64,000 bases of DNA from Candidatus Galacturonatibacter soehngenii (GCF_008830185.1 NZ_WAGX01000002.1:62001-126000), one strand, 5' to 3'. Numbered from the stretch's first letter, positions 1 through 9,376 are shown. Made by a program: numbers and translations. The notes: a model not told the origin generated them from the letters alone.

Positions 1-165
1 GAGGTTGCGTTTAACATAAGTATATTGTTTGATATGTCAGGCATAGTTGAGAACAATAGAAAGGGGACAACGCCGAAGTAAAGTATATCCTGAGTATATT
101 TTGCTGGGCATACAATTAAGAATTGTATGACTGTCATCTTATAACTATAAGATGGTGCGCTATCT
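1..165 (+). promoter_or_regulatory. Lysine riboswitch (L box), 5' end truncated
   Basis: The leader matches the L-box lysine aptamer: a GAGGTTGCG start (1-9), the AAGGGGACAACGCCGAAGTA core (61-80), TTTGCTGGGC (about 107-116), a GACTGTCAT-type segment (129-137) and a closing CTATCT strand (160-165) that would pair with the P1 5' strand lying just outside the window. In this family lysine binding stabilises P1 and favours a downstream terminator. Here GGTGCG (154-159) can alternatively pair with TGCACC (205-210) inside the terminator, which gives a plausible antiterminator. It sits directly upstream of dapA-dapB, as expected for lysine feedback on the diaminopimelate pathway. Confidence 0.93.
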
Positions 166-313
166 AAAAGAAAGTACTGAAAAAGAAATCTTTTTGGAGT
201 CTGATGCACCGCGTCGACTCTTTTTTTTCGTACTAGAAGTTATTGAAAAAGGTCGTTATGCAGATGCACAAAATGAGGAATTTATGGATAGACTATATTA
301 CCATAACAATTAA
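152..313 (+). other. 53-codon open frame overlapping the riboswitch and its terminator
   Basis: An ATG at 152 opens a frame of 53 codons that runs through the 3' end of the aptamer, the terminator hairpin and its T tract, and stops at 311-313. The conceptual peptide is charged and protein-like, especially its last 27 residues (VLEVIEKGRYADAQNEEFMD and onward, from 230). No convincing Shine-Dalgarno sequence precedes the ATG. It may be the decayed tail of a former gene, a genuine small protein, or chance. I do not recognise a family. Confidence 0.25.
197..228 (+). terminator. Riboswitch-controlled intrinsic terminator
   Basis: GAGTC (197-201) pairs with GACTC (216-220) and GATGC (203-207) with GCGTC (211-215) around an ACC loop, followed by eight T residues (221-228). 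This is the expression platform of the lysine riboswitch, controlling read-through into dapA. Confidence 0.9.
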
Positions 314-348
314 GTGAAAATGAGGATTGTTTAAGGAGGATATTTAAA

Positions 349-1239
349 ATGGCAATTTTTAAAGGAGCAGGCGTTGCAATTATCACACCTTTCAAAGAAA
401 ATCTTGAGGTAAACTTTGAAAAATTAGAAGAGATGATTGATTATCAAATTGATAATGGATCAGATTCTATTATAATTTGCGGAACAACAGGTGAGGCGTC
501 TACACTTACACATGAAGAGCATTTGGAATGCATTAAGGTAGCAGTTGATAGAACGAAGAAAAGAGTTCCAGTAATTGCAGGAACAGGCTCCAATTGTACG
601 GATACTGCGATTTATTTATCAAAGGAAGCACAAAGCTACGGAGCAGATGGTGCATTAATTGTAACACCTTATTATAATAAAGCGACCCAAAAAGGTCTGA
701 TAGCACATTACACAGAAATTGCTAAAAATATTGATATGCCAATAATTATGTACAATGTACCAAGTAGAACTGGCTGTAACATTCTTCCTGAAACAGCAGC
801 AACACTTGTAAAAGAAGTTGATAATGTGGTTGCAATAAAAGAGGCAACAGGAAACATTTCACAGGTTATAAAATTAATGCAGCTTACTAATGGTGATATT
901 GAGTTATATTCCGGAAATGACGATCAAATTGTACCATTATTATCAGTAGGTGGACTTGGAGTTATATCGGTACTTTCAAATATTGCACCAAGAGAAACCC
1001 ATGACATAGTAGCAATGTATCATGCAGGGAATAAGGAAGAAAGCTTAGCGCTTCAATTAAAGGCCATTCCTTTGATTGAACAGCTATTTTGTGAAGTAAA
1101 TCCAATTCCTGTAAAAAAAGCAATGAATTTAATGGGATTTGAAGTTGGACCACTTAGAATGCCATTAACAGAGATGGAAGAGGCACATGCAAAAAATCTT
1201 GCACAAGCAATGAAAGATTTTGGAATTTCAATCGCTTAG
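349..1239 (+). CDS. dapA: 4-hydroxy-tetrahydrodipicolinate synthase
   Basis: This enzyme condenses pyruvate with aspartate semialdehyde in the first committed step of the diaminopimelate/lysine pathway in the cytoplasm. The 296-residue protein has the usual length and the whole DapA/NAL TIM-barrel signature: GTTGEA (45-50) with Thr46-Thr47, Tyr109, the YNVPSRTG segment with Tyr135 and Arg140, and the Schiff-base lysine Lys164 in VAIKEATG. The start is supported by AAGGAGG eight to nine bases upstream. The gene follows a lysine riboswitch and terminator and precedes dapB by 41 bases, so the pair is probably one lysine-repressed operon. Confidence 0.97.
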   Translation: MAIFKGAGVAIITPFKENLEVNFEKLEEMIDYQIDNGSDSIIICGTTGEASTLTHEEHLECIKVAVDRTKKRVPVIAGTGSNCTDTAIYLSKEAQSYGADGALIVTPYYNKATQKGLIAHYTEIAKNIDMPIIMYNVPSRTGCNILPETAATLVKEVDNVVAIKEATGNISQVIKLMQLTNGDIELYSGNDDQIVPLLSVGGLGVISVLSNIAPRETHDIVAMYHAGNKEESLALQLKAIPLIEQLFCEVNPIPVKKAMNLMGFEVGPLRMPLTEMEEAHAKNLAQAMKDFGISIA

Positions 1240-1280
1240 ATAGCAAGAATCAAAAGATAGAAAATAATGAGAGGTAAAGA

Positions 1281-2036
1281 ATGATAAAAATTATAATGCA
1301 CGGTTGTAACGGACATATGGGTCAGGTTATTTCAGAAATTGTAAAAAATGATGAATCAAGTACAATAGTTGCAGGAATTGATTTAAATACAGAGAGAAAG
1401 AATGATTATCCAGTATTTCAATCATTTTCAGAGTGTGATATAGATGCAGATGTAATCATTGATTTTGCATCGGCAAAAGCGACGGATTCCCTTCTTGACT
1501 TTTGCTTGCAAAAGAGTATTCCTGTAGTGCTTTGTACAACTGGTTTATCTAATCAGCAAATAGAAAGAATTGAAAAAGAAAGCAAAAAAGTAGCCATTCT
1601 TAAATCCGCAAATATGTCACTTGGTATTAATACGTTGTTAAAACTTTTACAGGATGCGGCAAAAGTATTTGTGCCTGCTGGATACGATGTTGAAATTATA
1701 GAAAAACATCATAATCAAAAAATTGATGCACCAAGTGGAACCGCACTTGCATTAGCAGATTCTATTAACGAGGTATTTGACAATGAATACGTTTACAAAT
1801 ACGATAGAACACTTGAACGAGAAAAACGTGACAAAAAAGAGATTGGAATGAGTGTTGTAAGAGGCGGAACCATTGTTGGAGAACATGAAGTGATTTTTGC
1901 TGGAACGGATGAAGTAATCGAAATAAAGCACACGGCGTATTCCAAAGCTGTCTTTGGAAAAGGAGCTGTTGAAGCCGCTAAATTTTTAGCAGGGAAAGCT
2001 CCTGGCCTTTATAATATGAGTGATGTAATTAAATAG
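1281..2036 (+). CDS. dapB: 4-hydroxy-tetrahydrodipicolinate reductase
   Basis: This reductase makes tetrahydrodipicolinate with NAD(P)H, the step after DapA. The 251-residue protein begins with a dinucleotide-binding loop GCNGHMG (8-14; the family usually has GRMG) and carries the substrate/catalytic motif EKHHNQKIDAPSGTA (141-155) with His143/His144 and Lys147. An AGAGGT Shine-Dalgarno element lies just upstream. It is co-directional with dapA and is followed by a strong hairpin (2044-2085) that marks the operon end. No other lysine genes are nearby. Confidence 0.97.
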   Translation: MIKIIMHGCNGHMGQVISEIVKNDESSTIVAGIDLNTERKNDYPVFQSFSECDIDADVIIDFASAKATDSLLDFCLQKSIPVVLCTTGLSNQQIERIEKESKKVAILKSANMSLGINTLLKLLQDAAKVFVPAGYDVEIIEKHHNQKIDAPSGTALALADSINEVFDNEYVYKYDRTLEREKRDKKEIGMSVVRGGTIVGEHEVIFAGTDEVIEIKHTAYSKAVFGKGAVEAAKFLAGKAPGLYNMSDVIK

Positions 2037-2043
2037 AGAAATC

Positions 2044-2085
2044 AAGGGGCTGTTACAAAACGAAATGGTTTTGCAACAGCCCCTT
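2044..2085. terminator. Strong hairpin between convergent dapB and araC-type gene
   Basis: AAGGGGCTGTT with CAAAAC on one side pairs with GTTTTG and AACAGCCCCTT on the other around a GAAATG loop, with a single mismatch. There is no clear T tract on either strand, so it may act as a bidirectional mRNA-end hairpin. The GGGGCTGTTGCAAAAC arm resembles a hairpin seen repeatedly at gene ends in related genomes (recollection, not checked). Confidence 0.6.
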
Positions 2086-2098
2086 GTGGCTCCTAAAT

Positions 2099-2968
2099 TT
2101 ACTTTTTCAGAACAGGAATCCAGATTTCACTTTTATAATCGGACTTATTCATATCCAAACCTTCGTTCCAAAGAAGCTCAGGTCCTTCAATTAGCTCGTA
2201 TCCAGAAGATGGAAACCATTCACCATATATTCTAGACCAAGTTTCTTGTACCGCATCTGGGAATTTTCCTATTACTTTAAAAACCGCCCATGTGGATGCT
2301 TCAACTGGTAAAATATCAAAAGAACTGTTTATTTCTTGGGTAGTTGCAACACCAATATATTGATCAAGTTCAGAGTTTTCAACAGTGCGTTCTGAAAAAT
2401 TAGCAGAAACGCTTATTATTCCACTTGGTTGTGTATCGGATAGACTTTTTAATGTAGTGATTACATCTGGAGTAAGGTGTTTTGTCAATTCCTCCATATG
2501 TGGATTTACACCTTTAAACTGTAACGAAATTCTTTTTTTAAAACCTATAATATAGAAGGCTTCTTTTTCTACGATTCGATAATTCATTTCTATTCCTCCT
2601 CTAAGAGTTAACTGAAAAGTCAATGGTGGTAAAATTTTTAGTTCAACATTCTTATTTTTTGCCTGAGATGGGGTAACGCCATGCATAGATTGAAATGCTT
2701 TACTAAAAGCTTCTGGTGTTTCATAGCCAAATTGTAAAGCCAAATCAATTACCTTTATCTTTTCCGTTTGCAAGAGTATGCCTGCTTGTGATAATCGGCG
2801 ACGACGAATATACTCACCAAGAGGCATTCCAGCGAGAAACGAAAACATGCGGCGAAAATGATATTTGGAACAACCAGAAAGAATGGAAATTTGAGTCAAA
2901 TCAATATCATGCATCAGATTTTTCTCAATGTAGGACATTGCTTCATTAAAATGTGCTAATGGATTCAT
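2099..2968 (-). CDS. AraC-family regulator with GyrI-like effector domain
   Basis: The 289-residue protein has an N-terminal AraC-type double helix-turn-helix (residues about 8-105, including the typical segment LALQFGYETPEAFSKAF) and a C-terminal GyrI/Rob-like ligand-binding domain (about 130-289). This order (DNA-binding first) is typical of SoxS/Rob-type multidrug or stress regulators rather than of sugar-responsive AraC. A GGAGG sequence lies seven bases before the start. It converges with dapB and diverges from galK. Its target is unknown; galK is a possibility because the two share a 229-base divergent region, but nothing else supports that. Confidence 0.85.
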   Translation of the reverse strand: MNPLAHFNEAMSYIEKNLMHDIDLTQISILSGCSKYHFRRMFSFLAGMPLGEYIRRRRLSQAGILLQTEKIKVIDLALQFGYETPEAFSKAFQSMHGVTPSQAKNKNVELKILPPLTFQLTLRGGIEMNYRIVEKEAFYIIGFKKRISLQFKGVNPHMEELTKHLTPDVITTLKSLSDTQPSGIISVSANFSERTVENSELDQYIGVATTQEINSSFDILPVEASTWAVFKVIGKFPDAVQETWSRIYGEWFPSSGYELIEGPELLWNEGLDMNKSDYKSEIWIPVLKK

Positions 2969-3108
2969 TTGTAACCTCCTTTCCTATAAATGATAATCTT
3001 ATTTAAGAAGTATTTCCTGTTCATTTTGTTGCAACGATTCACGGATAAATTTACAATAACATTTATTAGAAAGAGCTACAATATTAATAATAAAAATAGA
3101 ATTTCATA

Positions 3109-3136
3109 TTTACAAGCATACTAAGTGTGTTATAAT
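3109..3136 (+). promoter_or_regulatory. Sigma-A promoter of galKET
   Basis: TTTACA (3109-3114), a 16-base spacer, and TATAAT (3131-3136) with an extended -10 TG at 3128-3129. It lies about 60 bases upstream of the galK start. Confidence 0.75.
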
Positions 3137-3197
3137 AGAATAAAGAACAAAAAATATGTTTTAAAACAGAAAAAATAATATATAAAGGAGAATAAGA

Positions 3198-4361
3198 ATG
3201 AAGAAGGAACTAGTAAAGAAGTTTGAAGAGATTTTCGGGGATAAAGGCGAAATTAAGTCATATTTTGCTCCAGGAAGAGTAAACTTAATTGGAGAACATA
3301 CAGATTATAATGGGGGGCATGTTTTTCCCTGCGCTTTGACCATTGGAACCTATGCAATTGCAAGAAAAAGAGCGGACAATAAGCTTCGTTTTTATTCTAT
3401 GAATTTCGAAGAGTTAGGTGTATTGGAATCTAATCTTAATGACCTTGTATTTCGTAAAGAAGCAGATTGGACGAATTATCCAAAAGGTGTAATATGGGCA
3501 TTTATTGAGAAAGGATATCCAGTACAAAATGGTTTTGATCTTCTTTTATATGGAAATATTCCAAATGGATCTGGTTTATCTTCCTCTGCATCAGTTGAAG
3601 TGGTAACTGGATTTATGTTAAAAGATATGCTTGGTTTTACACTTTCCATGGTAGACATTTCATTAATTGGTCAATATTCCGAAAACCATTTTAATGGAGT
3701 TAACTGTGGTATCATGGATCAGTTTTCGAGTGCTATGGGGAAAAAAGATCATGCTATTTTCTTAGATACCAGTAATCTATCTTATGAATATGCTCCAATT
3801 AAATTAGAAAACAGTAAAATTGTGATTGCGTCTAGTAATAAAAAGCGTGGACTAGGAGATTCCAAATACAACGAAAGAAGAAGCGAATGCGAGACGGCAT
3901 TGTCAGAGATTCAAAAAGTAAAGGATATTAAAACATTAGGAGATTTAACAAAAGAGGAGTTTGAAGAACTTCAGACAGCAATTAAAGACCCAATTCGTAG
4001 AAAAAGAGCAAAACATGCAGTTTATGAAAATCAAAGAACGATAAAAGCGGTAGAGGCTTTAAAAGCGAATAATTTAGAATTGTTTGGAAAATTAATGAAT
4101 GAATCACATATTTCCTTGCGAGATGACTATGAAGTCACAGGAATGGAACTTGATACTTTAGTAGAAGCAGCCTGGGAAGAAGAGGGTGTAATAGGTTCTA
4201 GAATGACAGGTGCAGGTTTTGGTGGATGTAGTGTTAGTATTGTAAAAAATGATAAGGTAGAAGATTTTATTTTGCATGTGGGCAAAAAATACAAGGAAAA
4301 AATCGGATATGAAGCAGATTTTTATGTAGTTGACATTGGAGATGGAGCAAGAGAAATATAG
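3198..4361 (+). CDS. galK: Galactokinase
   Basis: GalK phosphorylates alpha-D-galactose with ATP, the first kinase step of the Leloir pathway. The 387-residue protein shows all three GHMP/galactokinase motifs: GRVNLIGEHTDYNGG (26-40), the ATP-binding PNGSGLSSSAS (122-132) and the C-terminal GAGFGGCS (about 338-345). The catalytic aspartate is Asp174 in GIMDQ. AAAGGAGAA precedes the ATG. It is the first gene of a tight galK-galE-galT operon with its own sigma-A promoter. Confidence 0.97.
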   Translation: MKKELVKKFEEIFGDKGEIKSYFAPGRVNLIGEHTDYNGGHVFPCALTIGTYAIARKRADNKLRFYSMNFEELGVLESNLNDLVFRKEADWTNYPKGVIWAFIEKGYPVQNGFDLLLYGNIPNGSGLSSSASVEVVTGFMLKDMLGFTLSMVDISLIGQYSENHFNGVNCGIMDQFSSAMGKKDHAIFLDTSNLSYEYAPIKLENSKIVIASSNKKRGLGDSKYNERRSECETALSEIQKVKDIKTLGDLTKEEFEELQTAIKDPIRRKRAKHAVYENQRTIKAVEALKANNLELFGKLMNESHISLRDDYEVTGMELDTLVEAAWEEEGVIGSRMTGAGFGGCSVSIVKNDKVEDFILHVGKKYKEKIGYEADFYVVDIGDGAREI

Positions 4362-4379
4362 AGTAAAAAGGAGAGATAT

Positions 4380-5372
4380 ATGAATATATTAGTACTTGGT
4401 GGAGCAGGATATATCGGAAGTCACACGGTATATGAATTAATTGATAAAGGACATGAAGTTGTAATTATTGATAATCTAGAGACAGGGCACAAAGAGGCAG
4501 TTCATAAGAAGGCCAGATTTTATGAGGGAGACATCAGAGACAGAGCTTTTGTTGACTATGTGCTAGATAATGAAAAAGTTGATGCGGTAATTCACTTTGC
4601 GGCAAATTCATTAGTAGGAGAGAGCATGGTAGATCCGCTTAAATACTATGATAATAACCTGTGTGGTACGAAGGTGTTATTAGAATCCATGATTGCACAT
4701 GATGTGAAAAAGATTGTTTTTTCTTCAACCGCAGCTACTTATGGCGAGCCAGAACGTATTCCTATTTTAGAAGAGGATAAGACAGAGCCAACGAATACGT
4801 ATGGAGAAACAAAACTTTCAATGGAAAAAATGTTCAAATGGACAGACAGGGCACATGGATTAAAGTATGTTTCTCTACGCTATTTTAATGCTTGCGGAGC
4901 ACACAAAAGCGGAATGATTGGCGAGGCACATAAACAAGAAACGCATTTAATTCCTCTTATTTTACAAGTACCTTTAAAGCAAAGAGAGGCCATTACTATT
5001 TTTGGAGAAGATTATGATACGAAGGATGGAACTTGTATTAGAGATTATATTCACGTTACCGATTTGGCTCAGGCACACATTCTGGCAGTGGAATATCTAA
5101 TGAAGGGAAATGACAGTAATATATTTAACCTTGGAAATGGAATAGGTTTTACAGTAAAAGAAGTAATTGATACAGCAAGAAAGGTAACAAAGGAAGAAAT
5201 CAAAGCGGTTGTATCGAAAAGACGAGCAGGAGACCCAGCAAAACTCATTGCGTCAAGTGATAAGGCAAAAACAATTCTTGGATGGAAACCAGAACATGCA
5301 GACTTAGAAGAAATTATAGCCGACGCTTGGAGATGGCATAAAGCCCATCCACAAGGCTTTCAAAGTATTTAA
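4380..5372 (+). CDS. galE: UDP-glucose 4-epimerase
   Basis: GalE interconverts UDP-galactose and UDP-glucose using bound NAD. The 330-residue protein is an extended short-chain dehydrogenase with the Rossmann motif GGAGYIG (7-13), the Ser/Thr of SSTAATYG (115-122) and the catalytic Tyr141-x3-Lys145 pair in NTYGETK. AAAAGGAGAG lies just before the start, 18 bases after galK. Members of this family vary in acceptance of N-acetylated sugars, which cannot be judged here. Confidence 0.96.
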   Translation: MNILVLGGAGYIGSHTVYELIDKGHEVVIIDNLETGHKEAVHKKARFYEGDIRDRAFVDYVLDNEKVDAVIHFAANSLVGESMVDPLKYYDNNLCGTKVLLESMIAHDVKKIVFSSTAATYGEPERIPILEEDKTEPTNTYGETKLSMEKMFKWTDRAHGLKYVSLRYFNACGAHKSGMIGEAHKQETHLIPLILQVPLKQREAITIFGEDYDTKDGTCIRDYIHVTDLAQAHILAVEYLMKGNDSNIFNLGNGIGFTVKEVIDTARKVTKEEIKAVVSKRRAGDPAKLIASSDKAKTILGWKPEHADLEEIIADAWRWHKAHPQGFQSI

Positions 5373-5383
5373 GGAGATATGAC

Positions 5384-6874
5384 ATGATTAACAATGCAAT
5401 CAAAGAGCTTATTACGTATGGATTAGAAGCAGGTCTAATTGAAAAAGAAGATGAAATCTATGCGACCAATCAAATCTTAGAACTTCTTAAACTAGATGAA
5501 TATATGGAGCCAAAAGAAAATAAAAAGCGTTCATTGGAAGATATACTGGAAGAGATTTGTGATTATGCGCTCCAGCAAAAAATAATTCATGACGATTCAA
5601 TCGTAACACGAGATTTATTTGATACGAAGATTATGAATACATTGGTACCAAGACCAAGTGAAGTAATTAAGACCTTTCAGGCACTATTTGAAAAATCACC
5701 AAGAAAAGCAACCGATTACTTTTATAAATTAAGTCAAGACAGCAATTACATTAGACGATATCGTGTTAACAAGGATATGAAGTGGATAACAAAAACAAAA
5801 TATGGAGATTTGGATATTACCATTAACCTTTCAAAGCCAGAAAAAGATCCAAAAGCGATTGCAGCAGAAAAGTTAGCAAAGCAAAGTGGTTATCCAAAAT
5901 GCTTGTTGTGCAAAGAAAATGAAGGTTATGCAGGTAGAATCAATCATCCAGCCAGACAAAATCATAGAATTATTCCAATTGAAATAAATGAGAGTAGGTG
6001 GGGATTACAATATTCACCCTATGTATATTATAATGAGCATTGCATTGTTTTTAATGGCGAGCATGTTCCAATGAAGGTAGACAAGGCAACGTTTCGAAAA
6101 TTATTTGATTTTATTAAGTTGTTTCCACATTATTTTATTGGTTCCAATGCAGATTTGCCGATTGTAGGAGGATCTATTTTAAGCCATGATCATTTTCAAG
6201 GCGGTAATTATGAATTTGCTATGGCAAAAGCACCAATTGAAAAATATTATAAAGTAAAAGGCTTTGAGGATGTGGAAGTGGGAATTGTACATTGGCCACT
6301 TTCTGTACTTCGTATTCGATGTGAGGATGCAAATCGTTTGATAGACCTAGGAGATCATATCTTAAAGAAATGGCGTGAGTATACAGACGAAGCAGCATTT
6401 ATTTTTGCATATACAGAAAACGAACCACATAACACAATAACTCCAATTGCAAGAAAATCTGGTGACAAATTTGAACTAGATTTAACCCTTCGAAATAATA
6501 TTACAACAAAAGAATGCCCACTTGGAGTCTATCATCCTCACAATGAACTACATCATATTAAAAAAGAAAACATTGGATTAATAGAAGTCATGGGACTGGC
6601 CGTTTTGCCTGCTAGATTAAAAGAGGAAATGCAAGAGTTAGCACAATACATTCTGACAGGAAAGAATATACTAGAAAATGATAATATAAGAAAGCATGCT
6701 AAATGGGTAGAGGAGTTCTTGCCTAAGTATGGTGTAATCAATGAGGAAAATATTATGGATATCTTAAAAGAAGAGATTGGCATTGTATTTTCAAAAGTAT
6801 TAGAAGATGCAGGAGTTTATAAATGCAATGAAGAAGGAAGAGATGCATTTGAACGTTTCATAAACTCCTTATAA
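5384..6874 (+). CDS. galT: Galactose-1-phosphate uridylyltransferase, type 2
   Basis: GalT exchanges UMP between UDP-glucose and galactose-1-phosphate. At 496 residues it is the long Firmicutes-type enzyme (GalT class II) rather than the roughly 350-residue E. coli form. The nucleophile region is the histidine motif SHDHFQGG, with His268, His270 and Gln272. It starts 11 bases after galE with AAGGAGAT upstream. Together with galK and galE it completes the Leloir pathway in one operon, which ends at the hairpin at 6891. Confidence 0.95.
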   Translation: MINNAIKELITYGLEAGLIEKEDEIYATNQILELLKLDEYMEPKENKKRSLEDILEEICDYALQQKIIHDDSIVTRDLFDTKIMNTLVPRPSEVIKTFQALFEKSPRKATDYFYKLSQDSNYIRRYRVNKDMKWITKTKYGDLDITINLSKPEKDPKAIAAEKLAKQSGYPKCLLCKENEGYAGRINHPARQNHRIIPIEINESRWGLQYSPYVYYNEHCIVFNGEHVPMKVDKATFRKLFDFIKLFPHYFIGSNADLPIVGGSILSHDHFQGGNYEFAMAKAPIEKYYKVKGFEDVEVGIVHWPLSVLRIRCEDANRLIDLGDHILKKWREYTDEAAFIFAYTENEPHNTITPIARKSGDKFELDLTLRNNITTKECPLGVYHPHNELHHIKKENIGLIEVMGLAVLPARLKEEMQELAQYILTGKNILENDNIRKHAKWVEEFLPKYGVINEENIMDILKEEIGIVFSKVLEDAGVYKCNEEGRDAFERFINSL

Positions 6875-6890
6875 AATAGTAAGATGACAT

Positions 6891-6938
6891 AGATATCCTT
6901 TTGTTTAGTAGTTTGCTAAGAACAAAAGGATATCTTTA
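6891..6938 (+). terminator. Intrinsic terminator after galT
   Basis: AGATATCCTTTTGTT (6891-6905) is exactly complementary to AACAAAAGGATATCT (6921-6935) and is followed by a short T run. Confidence 0.8.
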
Positions 6939-6966
6939 ATATTATCTGTATTTCTCATAAAATTAA

Positions 6967-6975
6967 TGTTATAAT
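6967..6975 (+). promoter_or_regulatory. Extended -10 promoter element of the TPR lipoprotein gene
   Basis: TGTTATAAT (6967-6975) is an extended -10 box 50 bases before the start codon. The -35 region is poor, as is common for extended -10 promoters. Confidence 0.5.
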
Positions 6976-7025
6976 AGCGTCATGGGTTTTTAAAAGAATT
7001 TTTAAAAGTTTAAACGGAGGATAAA

Positions 7026-8075
7026 ATGAAGAAATTTTTGTTCATAATAGTAATGGTAATCGTGACGCTAGCTGGCTGTGGTAGAACCAGTGAAGAGCCC
7101 TCCTTTACAAAACAGGGAATGGATGCAATAGATAATAAAAGTTATGATGAAGCGTTGGCTTATTTTGAAACAGCTGCAAATAAAAAGGAAGATGCACAGC
7201 TAGTATTTCGAGGAAAAGGGATTGCTTATATTGGAAAAGGTGATTATGAACCAGCGATTGAGAATTTAAAACTTGCTTTAAAAAAAGCATCAGGAAAAGT
7301 AACGGATTTGGAGATTGATACATCGTTTTATCTTGCATTAGCACAATACAAAAATAGTGATCGTGCAGGAGCTATTTCTACCTATACGAATATACTTAAT
7401 TTCAATGATAAAGATGCAAGGGCATATTATTTAAGAGGATGCGTTTATCTTGCAGATGGAGAACTAGAAAAGTCGTTAGCCGATTTTGATAATGCAATAA
7501 ATACAAATGTAAATGATTATGAGATGTATATCAATATTTTTAACAACCTAAACAATAAAGGCTATGTAGACCAAGGAAAAGGATATTTAACCAAAGCATT
7601 AGGAATTAAGGACAGCAAAGATGATGGACTAAATAAGGGTATGATATATTATTATTTAGGAGATACTGAAAATGCGATGAAGTTTTTAAATCAATCAAAG
7701 GATTCTGGTAATCAAAAGGCTTTGTTGTATCTAGGAAAAGTATATCAACTACAAAAGGACAACGATAGTGCAGTGGCTTTATATGAAGAGTACATTGCAA
7801 AAGCTCAAAATACACAAGGGCTTGGAGCAGTCTATAACACAATAGGAATGTGTAATATGGAAAGTGGCAACTATCAAGAAGCCTTAACTAATTTTAGTGC
7901 AGGGATTGCATTAAATGAAGGCGAATCGATTCAAGAATTATTATTCAATGAAATCGTAGCATATGAATATCTAAGTGATTTTACAACAGCTTCGCAAAAG
8001 ATACAAGAATATATAAGCTTGTATCCAAACGATAGCTTAGCACAAAGAGAATATGAGTTTTTAAAAACAAGATAG
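7026..8075 (+). CDS. TPR-repeat lipoprotein
   Basis: The 349-residue protein begins with a lipoprotein signal peptide (hydrophobic residues 4-15, lipobox LAGC with the lipidated Cys18). The rest is built of tandem 34-residue tetratricopeptide repeats, for example GKGDYEPAIENLKLALKKA, YYLRGCVYLADGELEKSLAD and YNTIGMCNMESGNYQEALTN. It should be anchored outside the membrane and serve as a protein-interaction scaffold. The partner is unknown. CGGAGG lies just before the ATG. It has its own promoter and is followed 21 bases later by hflX, so the two may be co-transcribed. Confidence 0.85.
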   Translation: MKKFLFIIVMVIVTLAGCGRTSEEPSFTKQGMDAIDNKSYDEALAYFETAANKKEDAQLVFRGKGIAYIGKGDYEPAIENLKLALKKASGKVTDLEIDTSFYLALAQYKNSDRAGAISTYTNILNFNDKDARAYYLRGCVYLADGELEKSLADFDNAINTNVNDYEMYINIFNNLNNKGYVDQGKGYLTKALGIKDSKDDGLNKGMIYYYLGDTENAMKFLNQSKDSGNQKALLYLGKVYQLQKDNDSAVALYEEYIAKAQNTQGLGAVYNTIGMCNMESGNYQEALTNFSAGIALNEGESIQELLFNEIVAYEYLSDFTTASQKIQEYISLYPNDSLAQREYEFLKTR

Positions 8076-8096
8076 TAATAAAGTGAGGTATCGTGC

Positions 8097-9347
8097 GTGG
8101 CTGAATTAATCGAGCTTAATGAAATACAAGAAAATGTAATATTAATCGGTGTGAGTATCAATGATGAAGATGACACAAGACAGTCGTTAGAGGAACTTGC
8201 AGATTTGGTAAAGACGGCAGGAGCAAATGCAATTGCTACCATGATTCAAAATAGAGAATCCATTCATCCAGGTACCTATATTGGTAAAGGAAAAATGGAA
8301 GAGACAAAAGAATTGATTGAAGAGCTTCAAGCTACGGGTGTTGTATGTGATGATGAATTATCACCCGCACAGCTTCGTAATCTAGAAGAGACACTTGGTA
8401 CAAAAGTTATGGACCGTACTATGGTAATTCTTGATATATTTGCAAAAAGAGCCACAACACGTGAAGGAAAAATACAAGTCGAACTTGCGCAACTAAAATA
8501 CAGTTTAGCCAGATTGGTCGGACTTAGAAGTTCTTTATCAAGACTTGGAGGCGGTATTGGAACAAGAGGTCCAGGAGAGAAAAAGCTTGAGATGGATCGA
8601 AGACTTGCTAAGGATCGTATCTCACAGTTAAAAAGAGAGCTTGAAGAAGTAGAACGTCACAGAGAAGTGGCAAGAAGCCAAAGAAGTAAGAATAAAACAC
8701 CAGTGGCGGCTATTGTAGGTTATACCAATGCAGGGAAGTCAACCCTTTTAAATACTTTAACAGGAGCAGGTGTACTGGAAGAGGACAAGCTTTTTGCTAC
8801 ACTAGATCCAACTACAAGAATGCTTGTATTACCAAGCAAACAGCAGGTTTTAATTACAGATACAGTAGGGTTTATTAGAAAGCTGCCACATCATTTGATT
8901 GAGGCATTTAAAAGTACTTTATTAGAAGCTAAATATGCAGATATTATTATTCATGTAGTGGATGCGTCAAATCCTCAAATTGAGAAACAAATGCATATTG
9001 TATATGAGACGCTTGATAGCCTTGAGATTAAGGATAAACCAGTTATTACACTTTTTAATAAACAAGATAAGTTGGAAGAAAAAATCAATTTGAGAGATTT
9101 TCGTGCAGATCAGATTCTAAATGTATCTGCAAAAAGCGGTGAAGGTCTGCTATCACTGCAAAATGAATTAGAAGAAATTTTAAGAAAGCAAAATATTTTA
9201 ATTGAACGATTATTTCCATATGATGAAGCTGGAAAAATTCAGATGATTCGAAAATATGGAGAACTTTTAGAAGAAGAATACAAAAATGATGGTATTTATG
9301 TAAAAGCTTATATACCGATGAGATATTATGAAACAGTCATAAACTAA
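8097..9347 (+). CDS. hflX: Ribosome-associated GTPase HflX
   Basis: HflX is an Obg-like GTPase that binds the 50S subunit and splits or rescues stalled ribosomes. The 416-residue protein has the HflX N-terminal domain (motif HPGTYIGKGKMEE, about 57-69), a linker rich in Arg/Lys with GGGIGTRGPGEKKLE, then the G domain with G1 GYTNAGKST (about 207-215), G3 DTVGF, and G4 NKQD. The start is GTG at 8097 with AGTGAGGT eight bases upstream. An alternative GTG at 8093 is out of frame. A strong terminator follows. Confidence 0.95.
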   Translation: MAELIELNEIQENVILIGVSINDEDDTRQSLEELADLVKTAGANAIATMIQNRESIHPGTYIGKGKMEETKELIEELQATGVVCDDELSPAQLRNLEETLGTKVMDRTMVILDIFAKRATTREGKIQVELAQLKYSLARLVGLRSSLSRLGGGIGTRGPGEKKLEMDRRLAKDRISQLKRELEEVERHREVARSQRSKNKTPVAAIVGYTNAGKSTLLNTLTGAGVLEEDKLFATLDPTTRMLVLPSKQQVLITDTVGFIRKLPHHLIEAFKSTLLEAKYADIIIHVVDASNPQIEKQMHIVYETLDSLEIKDKPVITLFNKQDKLEEKINLRDFRADQILNVSAKSGEGLLSLQNELEEILRKQNILIERLFPYDEAGKIQMIRKYGELLEEEYKNDGIYVKAYIPMRYYETVIN

Positions 9348-9376
9348 GTGGTTATGGAATGTCAAGTAGAAAATAC

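Noticed and set aside
2044-2085. Hairpin resembling an insertion-sequence end (GGGGCTGTTGCAAAAC)
   Set aside because: Only a compact hairpin is present, with no transposase, no second end and no target duplication; its place between convergent genes fits a terminator.
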